This document shows positions 1 to 7,493 of a stretch of DNA of 64,000 bases, in pieces. The position numbers and the translations under genes were made by a program. The notes under the pieces were generated by a model. The model had not been told where the DNA came from. It worked only from the letters and a program-made list of their open reading frames with translations, and did not search any database. Each line of letters starts with the position of its first letter. Position 1 is the stretch's first letter. Origin of the DNA: Aerococcus loyolae (GTDB lineage Bacteria > Bacillota > Bacilli > Lactobacillales > Aerococcaceae). The stretch covers positions 1,736,001 to 1,800,000 of the forward strand of contig NZ_CP126958.1 in the NCBI RefSeq assembly GCF_002871915.2. The letters are read 5' to 3'.

Positions 1-742
1 ATTGGAAAGAAAAATCCTTAAACATCAGCATTGGCAAACTAAACCATGGCGCGTTCGCTACCGGACTGAGGTCTAAAACTCCCATAAACTGGGCCAATAA
101 GCAACCAATCAAAAAGGTAATCAATATGGAGCCAATCCGGCACACTTTCCCTACTAAACCGGTCAGACGGTTCCCCAAGAGCGTAGCAGTCACCATACTA
201 ATCATGGCTACCACACCGAGGACTACATTTTGGCCGACGCTGGCTTGAGGGGCGGTGTAGATGTTATTCACAGCCGCTGGCATTAGAGACAGACCAATAC
301 AGAGCAAGAGGACCGCGCCCACAATTTGAGGGATGAAGTAATCGACAAACTTATCCATCAAACCAGAAAAGCCCAGTAAGAGTAAGGCCAAGGCCCCCAC
401 TAGAGCGGCTGACATGGCTACGCCCCAACCGGCAATGCCACCGCCATTAGCTATGGCGATCCCACTAATGGCCGCAATCGGAATAAAGGAAGCCCCTTGC
501 GCCACTGGCAGGTGCATGAGCTTGGTTTGGATAATCATGGCTAGACCACAGGCGATAAAGGTTGATTGAATCACTGCTGAAGTTTGACCGGTACTCAGGC
601 CGACAATCCCAGCGATAATCATGGGGCCAATATAAACATTCATGGACAGGCCATGCTGTAAACCCAGGGTCAACGCTTCAGAAACCGGAATGTGATCATC
701 GATACCGGCTTCTAAGTGTGAGTTGCGAGACGTGCTTGTCAT
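1..742 (-). CDS. NCS2-family nucleobase permease, N-terminal part (3' end beyond the window)
   Basis: Reading from ATG at 742 gives 247 residues with no stop before the window edge. NCS2 (uracil/xanthine) permeases are usually about 420-440 residues, so roughly 60 percent is visible. Several hydrophobic helices can be seen, and an early GLQHGLSM segment matches the QH motif in helix 1 of this family. The visible end reads NAPWFSLPML, in keeping with NCS2 proteins. A purine-rich site (GAAAGGAAA on the minus strand) precedes the ATG. The family imports uracil, xanthine, guanine or adenine with H+ or Na+; the substrate cannot be decided here. A consensus-like promoter lies just upstream, with a PurBox-like sequence in the leader that would favour a purine if real. 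Confidence 0.85.
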   Translation of the reverse strand, partial: MTSTSRNSHLEAGIDDHIPVSEALTLGLQHGLSMNVYIGPMIIAGIVGLSTGQTSAVIQSTFIACGLAMIIQTKLMHLPVAQGASFIPIAAISGIAIANGGGIAGWGVAMSAALVGALALLLLGFSGLMDKFVDYFIPQIVGAVLLLCIGLSLMPAAVNNIYTAPQASVGQNVVLGVVAMISMVTATLLGNRLTGLVGKVCRIGSILITFLIGCLLAQFMGVLDLSPVANAPWFSLPMLMFKDFSFQ

Positions 743-761
743 AAGTAGAGTTTCCTTTCAT

Positions 762-820
762 AAACACGAACATTACTAAATCATACATTCCTATTATACG
801 GAATCCTTTTATCTTTTCAA
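762..820 (-). promoter_or_regulatory. Promoter of the NCS2 permease with a PurBox-like site in the leader
   Basis: On the minus strand a TTGAAA -35 (815-820) and a TATAAT -10 (793-798) are separated by 16 bp, just ahead of the permease. Downstream of the likely start, 762-774 reads AATGTTCGTGTTT on the minus strand, 11 of 13 positions matching the inverted PurBox (AWWGTTCGGWWWT) known from lactococcal and bacillar PurR genes. The promoter is well supported; the PurR site is speculative. The promoter partly overlaps the 3' end of rsuA. Confidence 0.5.
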
Positions 821-1540
821 GTCGTTTCGCGAATTATTTTCCATTATTTTTACAATTTGTTCGTTTTCTACTCTCGTTAAGGGGCGAAAATGACCAGTTT
901 TCAGGTTAGAATCCAGTTGGAGTGGCCCTAGAGACAGACGTTTTAAGTGGGTAACCTTGAGCCCATTGGCGAGAAACATCTTCTTAACCTGGTGGCGCAT
1001 CCCTTGGTCAATGGTTAAGATCGCCTGACCTGGGCCAGTAATATCTAGTTGGGCAGGCCGGCAAGTGGTCCCATCAGCAAAAGTCACCCCAGCCTGAAAT
1101 TTTCCCACCAGGTCAGCTTCGAGGTCGCCATTGACACTCACTTGGTAGGTCTTAGCGATATGGAAGCGGGCATGTTCCAGAAAGTAATGAAGCTGGCCGT
1201 TATCCGTTAGTAAGAGAAGGCCCTCCACGTCCCGGTCCAGTCTGCCCACAATACTAGTCCCCTGGTACATTTTGGGTAGGTTGTCGTAAGGCGTGGGCCA
1301 GTGGGGGTCTTTTTTGGCGGACACTTGGCCAGCGGGCTTGTTATAGATGATGTAATGATGGCCTAAGCCCTGTCCAATCCGTTCCCCCCGGTAAAAAATC
1401 GCCATCAAATCAGGGTCAAGGGCCTGGTTAACATCGATTAGGGGCTGCCCCTTATAGCTGACTTCCCCCTCATGGATAAGCCGCTTGGCCTTGGTGGCGG
1501 ATAAGTGACATACTTTTTGCACAAGATCCAATAAACGCAT
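809..1540 (-). CDS. rsuA: 16S rRNA pseudouridine synthase, RsuA type
   Basis: A 243-residue protein with an N-terminal S4-like RNA-binding segment (about residues 1-60) followed by the RsuA/RluB/RluE/RluF catalytic domain. The signature GRLDRDVEGLLLLT carries the catalytic aspartate that isomerises uridine to pseudouridine. RsuA modifies U516 of 16S rRNA (E. coli numbering); with no substrate-specific residues checked, RsuA-like is the safe reading. Length fits the family (about 230-250). It follows the panT terminator at 1555-1601, so it is probably transcribed on its own or by read-through from the panT-Nudix pair. Confidence 0.88.
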   Translation of the reverse strand: MRLLDLVQKVCHLSATKAKRLIHEGEVSYKGQPLIDVNQALDPDLMAIFYRGERIGQGLGHHYIIYNKPAGQVSAKKDPHWPTPYDNLPKMYQGTSIVGRLDRDVEGLLLLTDNGQLHYFLEHARFHIAKTYQVSVNGDLEADLVGKFQAGVTFADGTTCRPAQLDITGPGQAILTIDQGMRHQVKKMFLANGLKVTHLKRLSLGPLQLDSNLKTGHFRPLTRVENEQIVKIMENNSRNDLKR

Positions 1541-1554
1541 AAAAAACTCCTTTT

Positions 1555-1601
1555 AAAAAACGTCCCTTCCTACTAAGAGAAAAAGTAAGAAGCGGGACGT
1601 T
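1555..1601 (-). terminator. Intrinsic terminator after the panT-like gene
   Basis: An inverted repeat AACGTCCC (1559-1566) / GGGACGTT (1594-1601) is followed on the minus strand by a T run (A run 1555-1560 on plus). It lies between the panT-like stop and the rsuA start, so it should end or attenuate the panT-Nudix transcript. Confidence 0.75.
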
Positions 1602-1629
1602 CGCTCAATGGGATTCAAAATAAAAAAAA

Positions 1630-2211
1630 CTATTTTTTCACCCGGTCAAAAACACTGCCGATAATAGGAACCAGGATGGCCGCAGCAATAATTTCAAAAA
1701 TAAAATTAAGTCCTAAGGCCCCCACAAAGGTACCTAAAACCGCCGTTTCCGGGATATTCAAGGCCTTGGCATAAGCTTCAGCACTAAAGAGAGCAGTCAT
1801 CACAATCACCAGCGAAGTATTGGTAATGGTTCCTAGGGCTCCCACAATAATCCGGCTGATTTCAGGACGTAGCCATTTTGTTAAGAAAGTCGCTGCCCAG
1901 CCTGACAAGAAACCGACACAGACCCGCGGGAGAACAGATACCAAAGGATTTAAAAAGATTGGCGAGAGGATGGTGGGCTGGATCATATTATGGAAGAGGG
2001 ACAAAACGCCCCATACCAAACCCAGCATAGCTCCTGCAGCCGGACCCAAGACCATACCCCCAGCAATCACCGTGATATGGATAATAGTCACATTAGCTGG
2101 CCCGAGCGGAATGTAACCGATCCAAGGAACAAAGGTCTGCATAATTAAAATCGCAATAAATAAACTACTAATGGTTTTATTTTGAAGGGCGGTATGTTTT
2201 CTTCTAGCCAT
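1630..2211 (-). CDS. panT: ECF transporter S component, probably pantothenate (PanT)
   Basis: A 193-residue, very hydrophobic protein with about six membrane segments and a basic N-terminus (MARRKHTALQNK). This is the size and layout of substrate-binding S components of energy-coupling factor transporters, which work with a shared EcfAA'T module encoded elsewhere. The GYIPLGPANVTIIHITVI block, then VLGPAAGAMLGLVWG and a long hydrophilic turn, resemble the pantothenate-type (PanT) group as I remember it. Its start overlaps the end of the upstream CoA-type Nudix gene by 8 bp, so the two are cotranscribed and probably coupled; this supports a CoA-precursor substrate. The S-component call is firm, the vitamin less so. 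Confidence 0.65.
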   Translation of the reverse strand: MARRKHTALQNKTISSLFIAILIMQTFVPWIGYIPLGPANVTIIHITVIAGGMVLGPAAGAMLGLVWGVLSLFHNMIQPTILSPIFLNPLVSVLPRVCVGFLSGWAATFLTKWLRPEISRIIVGALGTITNTSLVIVMTALFSAEAYAKALNIPETAVLGTFVGALGLNFIFEIIAAAILVPIIGSVFDRVKK

Positions 2212-2836
2212 CGCTAGCTCCTTTCCGTAAGTGAGCGGTCAACTGGACAAAGCGATGCGTCAGTTGGGCCGTTAACCCCCAAAGATTTTCTTGATCAATA
2301 TTGTAAAAAGGGATTTCCTCCACATAGTTCTTGAAGCGGTAATTTTTCCCTCCTGGAATACGATCATAAGGGAAGTGATGGCCGCGGTCAAGTCTGGATT
2401 CCATCCGATAAATTTCAGGCTGGTCCTGGTCCAGTTCAGCCAAGGAAACCGTAAAGACATGCTTGACCTCATCCTCATTAATGGCCAATTCGTCTAAGTG
2501 ATCGATGGCTAAATAAGCCACATAGGCTGCAATCACCCGCTTGCTCTGAACAATATAATCCATTTCACCGAGAACTTGGATTTTATCTCGGGCGATTCCC
2601 AATTCTTCCTGGCTTTCACGGACCGCCGCCTGGGCAAAACTCTCTCCCGCTTCTACCCGACCACCCGGAAAGGCAGCGTCGCCGGCTTGGGAGATCCCCG
2701 GAGCCCGGTGTTCATAGAGCAAGGCTGGGTCTTGACCTGCCAAAGAAACGATAGGGATTAACACCGCATAAAAGCGTTCTACCCCTAAAGGTTGCCCCTC
2801 ATAGGCCTTAAAAAAGGCTTGGTAGTCTTCTAACAT
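2204..2836 (-). CDS. Nudix hydrolase, CoA pyrophosphatase-like
   Basis: A 210-residue cytoplasmic Nudix protein. The Nudix box is complete: GGRVEAGESFAQAAVRESQE followed by ELG. Just before it, ISQAGDAAFPGG resembles the extra motif that marks CoA diphosphatases (usually HxGQVAFPGG). Such enzymes cut CoA into 3',5'-ADP and phosphopantetheine. The overlap with the panT-like gene agrees with CoA metabolism. The motif is not identical to the classical one, so another nucleoside-diphosphate substrate remains possible. The start is preceded by AAGGAGGACCGGCC on the minus strand, a good ribosome site. Confidence 0.72.
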   Translation of the reverse strand: MLEDYQAFFKAYEGQPLGVERFYAVLIPIVSLAGQDPALLYEHRAPGISQAGDAAFPGGRVEAGESFAQAAVRESQEELGIARDKIQVLGEMDYIVQSKRVIAAYVAYLAIDHLDELAINEDEVKHVFTVSLAELDQDQPEIYRMESRLDRGHHFPYDRIPGGKNYRFKNYVEEIPFYNIDQENLWGLTAQLTHRFVQLTAHLRKGASDG

Positions 2837-2887
2837 GGCCGGTCCTCCTTACTGCTTCTTAACCGCTCACTTGGGCGAATGAGCCAG

Positions 2888-3694
2888 CTAGTCTGTGTTA
2901 ATAAACTGGTCCACCACGTGGCTAATCCCTTCTTCATCATTGGTATGGGTCACAAAGTCCGCCACCGCTTTGACACTAGCTACTGCATTGCCCATGGCCA
3001 CGCCTAAGCCGGCCCATTCCACCATGGTCAGGTCATTCTCCTGGTCGCCAAAAGCCATGGTTTGCTCTTGGTCAACCCCAATTTCTTGACTCAAATGGGC
3101 TAAGCCCGACCCCTTATTGGCCTCAAGCGGGTTAAATTCTAAGAAATAAGGAGCTGATTTGACAATATTCCAGCGGTCAAACCACTCTTTTGGTAGGTCT
3201 TGACGAACAGTCTCTAAGTAACTGGGCTCCCCAGTCACCATCAGTTTATTGACCTTAGCCCCCGTCTCGCGGAAGTCTTCAATTTTTATCGGCATACCGG
3301 TCAACTTGGCTTCATGAGCCATATAGTCATGCTTAGGCGACTTGAGACCGAGGACATTATGGTCATCATAGGTGTTGATATCGACATCGTAGTCGGCTAA
3401 AAAGTCACAGATTTCATCAACTTCCGCTGGGGGAAGAACAGCTTCAAAAATGACCTGGTTATCGGACCAGGAGTCAACAATCCGGCCCCCGTTAAAACTG
3501 GATAAATAACGGACCAAGTCCTTACCAACCAGGTCCTGGATCAATTCCACCCCAGGTAAGGGGCGGCCGGAAGAGATCACAATTTCAATACCTGCTTCCT
3601 TCATCGTCTTCAAAGCCTGGTGGGTGGCCTCACTCAAGCTGGAGTCACTCTTTAAGAGGGTGCCATCAACGTCAAATGCAGCTAATCGATACAT
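2888..3694 (-). CDS. HAD-superfamily (Cof type) phosphatase
   Basis: A 268-residue cytoplasmic protein. Motif I is FDVDGTLL near residue 8, where the first Asp is the nucleophile; motif II is SSGRP; motif IV is FGDQENDLTMVEWAG, followed by GVAMGNA. The large cap domain in the middle is typical of the Cof/YidA group (HAD IIB), which dephosphorylates sugar phosphates, FMN and similar metabolites. The substrate cannot be read from sequence. It lies 21 bp downstream of the degenerate GH13 gene on the same strand, so the two are probably one operon and the HAD enzyme may act in sugar metabolism. Confidence 0.8.
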   Translation of the reverse strand: MYRLAAFDVDGTLLKSDSSLSEATHQALKTMKEAGIEIVISSGRPLPGVELIQDLVGKDLVRYLSSFNGGRIVDSWSDNQVIFEAVLPPAEVDEICDFLADYDVDINTYDDHNVLGLKSPKHDYMAHEAKLTGMPIKIEDFRETGAKVNKLMVTGEPSYLETVRQDLPKEWFDRWNIVKSAPYFLEFNPLEANKGSGLAHLSQEIGVDQEQTMAFGDQENDLTMVEWAGLGVAMGNAVASVKAVADFVTHTNDEEGISHVVDQFINTD

Positions 3695-3715
3695 GCTTTA
3701 ATTTCCTTTCATTGT

Positions 3716-5059
3716 TTAATGCTTTAAGAAGTAGTCTGCTTGGCTATTGACCTGAACCTCCATATCGCCTTCATAGGAAATGATGACAGGGTCTGCTCCC
3801 AAGCGTAAACGACCCTCATTAATAGTATAGATGTCATCGTTCAACAGGTTAGTATAGTCGCCTTGGGGCAGGGATAATTCTACCTCACAGAAGTCTTCCC
3901 CATCGGCTTTCAATTTAAAAATACCAAATAAGTGTTGGTTGTAATAGTGGTAGCCACAAATAATCACATTAGGCTTGACTCCCCGGTAGAAGAAGTAGCC
4001 ACTCTTGCAAGCTTCGCGCTTCTTAATTTGAGAGAGCCGCTGGATCATCTCAGTCATGTCTTCTTTGACAGTCCAATCCATACTTTCTGCCTTATCCCAG
4101 GGAATGGGATCGGCCAAGCCATACTCTTGTCCCATGATCAAGTGGGCCATGCCCTTCTTAAAGAGGGAAAAGGCGGTCCAATTTCGCAAATCCGCCTGAC
4201 TCTTCACAAGCGAAGCGACCCGGGGGTGGTTGGCGAACTCCAGGGCCCGGTTTTTCACAGCGGTAAAAGGCAGCTGGATCTCACTTAAATTCAGGACATA
4301 GATCAGATTATCCAAATCCAAAATTCCATGGTAATAGCGGAGGTAAAATTCAGCCAAATTGCCCTCGTCCAGAACATCGAAATTACTGTAGAGCTCCCCT
4401 TCTGTCGAATACTGGACATTATCCATCCGCAAACGAAACATGGTATTGTCAGCCAGAAGGTTCCCCATCCAATAGAAATAAGGATGGACATCTTCCACTT
4501 CGGCCCGGGCACTATTCCAAAACTCGGTGCGGATTAATTGGGCGTCGCGAATGGAGAAACCATCCACATAGAGGGCCCACTCCTTCAAGGTGTCGATCAA
4601 TTCGTCCCAGAGCTTAGGGTTAGAAAAGTCGAGGTCAACCCCCTTTTCATAACCGGGAAAACGAGTATAGACCTGGCCCTCCTGATTACGCATGAAGTAA
4701 GTCGGCCGCTCCTCAATCACTTGGGAATCCCTAGCCAGTTGAGTCATAGGAAACTCAATCACTAACTGGATACCTGCTTGGTGAACCGCATGGACCAAGT
4801 CCTTGAAGTTCTCCATAGTCCCGTAAGTGGGCTCAACATCCTTAAAATTCTTCACAAAGTTAGGGTTGCCGACCTCTCCTTCCGGATGTTGGTCGGTCAC
4901 GGGAAATATCGACGCTAAAATTAAAATATCCACACCCAAGGCCTTCAAGCGGGCCAAGTCAGGGATAACTGCTTGAAAAGTCCCCGCTTCGCTATAATTC
5001 CGGATAAAAATTTTATAAGCTAACTTATGCCTTAAGGTCAAATTGGTTACCTTCGCCAT
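3716..5059 (-). CDS. GH13 alpha-amylase-like protein with degenerate catalytic motifs
   Basis: A 447-residue protein with the layout of a small GH13 TIM-barrel enzyme: an early LKALGVDILILASIFP strand, a DVEPTYGTMENFKDLVHAVH block like the family's YGT..DFK segment, and a C-terminal beta domain. The catalytic regions are altered. Region I (usually DxVxNH) reads IEFPMTQ. Region II (usually GFRxDxxxH) reads GFSIRDAQLI. Region IV (usually NHD) reads FANHPRVAS, without the aspartate. It is therefore probably not an active glycosidase; a binding or regulatory role, or an unusual chemistry, is open. The ribosome site AAAAAAGGAG lies 14 nt before this ATG; an in-frame stop just upstream excludes an earlier start. 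Confidence 0.7.
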   Translation of the reverse strand: MAKVTNLTLRHKLAYKIFIRNYSEAGTFQAVIPDLARLKALGVDILILASIFPVTDQHPEGEVGNPNFVKNFKDVEPTYGTMENFKDLVHAVHQAGIQLVIEFPMTQLARDSQVIEERPTYFMRNQEGQVYTRFPGYEKGVDLDFSNPKLWDELIDTLKEWALYVDGFSIRDAQLIRTEFWNSARAEVEDVHPYFYWMGNLLADNTMFRLRMDNVQYSTEGELYSNFDVLDEGNLAEFYLRYYHGILDLDNLIYVLNLSEIQLPFTAVKNRALEFANHPRVASLVKSQADLRNWTAFSLFKKGMAHLIMGQEYGLADPIPWDKAESMDWTVKEDMTEMIQRLSQIKKREACKSGYFFYRGVKPNVIICGYHYYNQHLFGIFKLKADGEDFCEVELSLPQGDYTNLLNDDIYTINEGRLRLGADPVIISYEGDMEVQVNSQADYFLKH

Positions 5060-5160
5060 CGGTCCATTTCACGCTCCTTTTTTAAGTGCCTGCACCTTTC
5101 CTTAGTCGCTTTTATCATATCACATCAGGGCCTAAAAAAGCGCTTAATTTCTCTAGGCGA

Positions 5161-6075
5161 TTAGGCTAGCGCTTGGCTGACTAAAATTTTTCCATCCTGG
5201 GTGACTGCCAAACCTTCAACGCCTTTTAAGTCATTAATGGCAGCCACGGCTTCCTCAGCCCTTAAGGGAAAGAGGGCAGTGGTCCAAATCTCACAGAAAA
5301 CCGATTGGGGAGCAATGATCGTTAAACTGGCCAAGTCCGTCTCAATCGGATAACCTGTCCGAGAATCCAAGATATGATGGTAGGAATGCCCTTCTTGTTT
5401 AAAGCTACGTTCATAGATTCCCGAAGTCACCACTGACTGGTTTTTGACCGGGACCGTAGCCATGATTTCTCCACGAACCGCATCCGGTCGCTGAATTCCA
5501 ATCCGCCAAAAACCATTCTCCCGGTTAGGGGCATCCCCCATCACCAAAACATTACCGCCTAGGTTAATCAGTCCATAATCCGCCCCGGCCCGGCGCCAAT
5601 CAGCCACAATCTGGTCGGCAAAATACCCCTTAGCTATCGCCCCCAGGTCAATCTCCATCCCCGGCTCTTCTAAATACACTTTGCAGGTCGTGGGGTCAAG
5701 CTGGACCTTATGGGGGTCAATGATAGCCAGCCGGTCTTCAATCTCTTCTTGGCTAGGCACCTGGGCATCGGAGAAGCCGATATGCCAGAGCTTCACCAAA
5801 GGCCCAATCGCCAAGTTAAAGCGCCCCTCAGTCGAGAGCGAGACTTTTTTAGCCAGTTGGATCAGGTCAAAGAGGTCCTCATCCACCTTGACTGCCGCTT
5901 GACCAGCTGCCTGGTTGACCCGCATCAGCATGGAGTCATCGCGGTTAGCGGAGAAACGATATTCATAATCGCGCAACTTGGCTTCGCTCGCTTCTAAGAG
6001 GGCCTCGGCCTTGGGGTGGCCAACCTTCATTTCGATCACGGTTCCCATTAATTCAACTAATTTTACTGCTTCCAT
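5161..6075 (-). CDS. apbE: FAD:protein FMN transferase (ApbE family)
   Basis: A 304-residue protein with the ApbE core: EIDLGAIAKGYFAD (flavin and Mg2+ binding), YGLINLGGNVLVMG, and the late HHILDSRTGYPI motif. ApbE moves FMN from FAD to a Thr/Ser of target flavoproteins, such as NqrB/RnfG subunits or secreted FMN-binding proteins. No signal peptide or lipobox is present, so it should be cytoplasmic or membrane-associated from inside. The late segment SVFCEIWTTALFPL replaces the more usual ADALSTALF, a mild deviation. The downstream neighbour of the preceding gene is an unknown membrane protein 21 bp away; no obvious flavoprotein target is encoded nearby. Confidence 0.85.
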   Translation of the reverse strand: MEAVKLVELMGTVIEMKVGHPKAEALLEASEAKLRDYEYRFSANRDDSMLMRVNQAAGQAAVKVDEDLFDLIQLAKKVSLSTEGRFNLAIGPLVKLWHIGFSDAQVPSQEEIEDRLAIIDPHKVQLDPTTCKVYLEEPGMEIDLGAIAKGYFADQIVADWRRAGADYGLINLGGNVLVMGDAPNRENGFWRIGIQRPDAVRGEIMATVPVKNQSVVTSGIYERSFKQEGHSYHHILDSRTGYPIETDLASLTIIAPQSVFCEIWTTALFPLRAEEAVAAINDLKGVEGLAVTQDGKILVSQALA

Positions 6076-6096
6076 GTGTCTCCCCTTTCTTATCCA

Positions 6097-6939
6097 TTAA
6101 ATTTCACCCGACACGGTCGGTTCCTGCTTCACTCCCGCCAATTCATCGATTTGCCAGTGAAGGACAATCCAAGTGGCTAAGAAGACAGCCATAATATCAA
6201 GACCCGCCCGACTCACCAGATCGACCAGGGCAATCTCATAACGTAAGGCAAAGAAGGCATGGTAAGCCAGAACTGCCGGTGCAAAAAAGCCCCAGGTAAA
6301 CTGGTAGTTTTTGCCTTTCTTATCTTGACGTTTGAGATAACGTTGCAAGACGCAAAAGACCCCACCAAGGGTCAAGCCCAGCATAGCTGACCAAATGAGG
6401 GAAATGGTTAAATAATCGTCCCCCATGCTATAAATGTCTAAGCCCCGGTAGGCAAAGAAACGAAAAATCACCATGGCCAAAGTATAGACCACAAGCGCCC
6501 GGTTATAGATAAAGGGCTTGCGTTGATAATGATGGCGTTTAGTCGCCAATAATTTCTCAATCAAAGCCCCTTGGACCATGAAGAGAAGAACTGCCTTCAG
6601 ACTATTTAAGAAATAATCAACCGGCAGGCGGTGGGGCAAGGGTTCACACAGGTAAAGGATGAAAACTACCAACTCACAAGCCAAGTAGACCCAGGTTTTA
6701 TAGCGTTTGGTCCCTGGCAGGCGTAAATCGATCAGTTCATAGCCCGCACTCATCAGACTAAAGACCAGCCAACCCACTAGAAACGCCAAGAGCGGATAGT
6801 TTCCAGACTCCAGCAAGGAAGAAGGCGGTAGGATTCCTTGAAAGGATGGGTTGGGTAAAAATAAGTCAAATACCAGCTGTAAAGCAGACATCACTATACC
6901 AATTAAGGCTATTCTAAGCCATCGCTTCATCGGCCTCAC
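6097..6939 (-). CDS. Unknown multi-spanning membrane protein
   Basis: A 280-residue protein not recognised from sequence. About eight hydrophobic segments can be seen, near residues 8-27, 50-67, 82-100, 113-128, 148-165, 175-195, 215-232 and 245-265. Between them are basic loops (ATKRHHYQRKP, KRQDKKGKN). No transport or enzyme motif stands out. It lies between apbE (21 bp) and the DUF488 gene (6 bp), all on the minus strand, so the three are likely cotranscribed. The start used is GTG; an ATG three codons later (MKRWLRIAL) is an alternative. Confidence 0.65.
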   Translation of the reverse strand: MRPMKRWLRIALIGIVMSALQLVFDLFLPNPSFQGILPPSSLLESGNYPLLAFLVGWLVFSLMSAGYELIDLRLPGTKRYKTWVYLACELVVFILYLCEPLPHRLPVDYFLNSLKAVLLFMVQGALIEKLLATKRHHYQRKPFIYNRALVVYTLAMVIFRFFAYRGLDIYSMGDDYLTISLIWSAMLGLTLGGVFCVLQRYLKRQDKKGKNYQFTWGFFAPAVLAYHAFFALRYEIALVDLVSRAGLDIMAVFLATWIVLHWQIDELAGVKQEPTVSGEI

Positions 6940-6945
6940 TTCTTT

Positions 6946-7311
6946 CTAATACACCCGCATAGCTAACAGGTGCTCACGTAACACAACAGCATTATTTTCG
7001 CTTTCATTTTTGGAACTATAGATTAGGGTAATCTTATGGTCAGCCGCCTTTCGACATAGACGTTGGCAGGCCTCATGGGCAGCTTGCTTCTGGTTGAGTT
7101 CTTGTTTATAGGCTGACTTAAAGCGGTCAAAGTGGTCAGGGTTTTGGTGAAAAGTCTTGCGCAAGTCATCACTCGGGGCCAAATCTTTCTCCCATTCGTC
7201 CACATGGGCATCTTCCTTCTTGATCCCCCGTGGCCACAAGCGATCCACTAAAATCCGCTCCCCATCACTAGGATCATAGTCCGCATAAGCTCGCTTAATC
7301 GCAATCTCCAT
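6946..7311 (-). CDS. DUF488-family protein (YeaO type)
   Basis: A small cytoplasmic protein of 121 residues starting MEIAIKRAY. It carries the family hallmarks ILVDRLWPRGIKKE near the N-terminus and KITLIYSSKNESENNAVVLRE near the C-terminus. DUF488 proteins are widespread and their biochemical role is not established. I chose the ATG at 7311; one codon earlier is a TTG in the same frame. The stop is 6 bp from the next membrane-protein gene, which suggests cotranscription with it and apbE. Confidence 0.8.
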   Translation of the reverse strand: MEIAIKRAYADYDPSDGERILVDRLWPRGIKKEDAHVDEWEKDLAPSDDLRKTFHQNPDHFDRFKSAYKQELNQKQAAHEACQRLCRKAADHKITLIYSSKNESENNAVVLREHLLAMRVY

Positions 7312-7398
7312 CAAAACACACCCTCATCTCTAAAAAAACATCAATATCATAAATATAGTATAACAAATCCCAACAAACAGGAGAAATAAGAAGGATGT

Positions 7399-7430
7399 GA
7401 GGATGCTTGCTCTGCGCTTGGAGCAGGTTT
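7399..7430 (+). repeat. Partial copy of the dispersed intergenic repeat family
   Basis: This 32-bp stretch (GAGGATGCTTGCTCTGCGCT and so on) matches 58990-59021 on the opposite strand with two mismatches. That second site is part of a larger repeat after the nucleoside hydrolase gene. A GGATGTGAGG module typical of the family directly precedes it (7393-7402). Confidence 0.7.
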
Positions 7431-7447
7431 TGATAGTTCGTATATTG

Positions 7448-7473
7448 AAAAAAGCTAGGACTTTTGTCCTAGC
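7448..7473 (-). terminator. Intrinsic terminator of gltX
   Basis: A perfect 8-bp stem GCTAGGAC (7454-7461) / GTCCTAGC (7466-7473) with a four-base loop is followed on the minus strand by a run of six T. It lies 20 bp past the gltX stop. Confidence 0.85.
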
Positions 7474-7493
7474 CTTGACTTGACTACCTTTTC

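Noticed and set aside
1820-2116. 98-codon frame on plus opposite the panT-like gene
   Set aside because: Shadow of a membrane-protein gene; composition is the reverse complement of hydrophobic codons.
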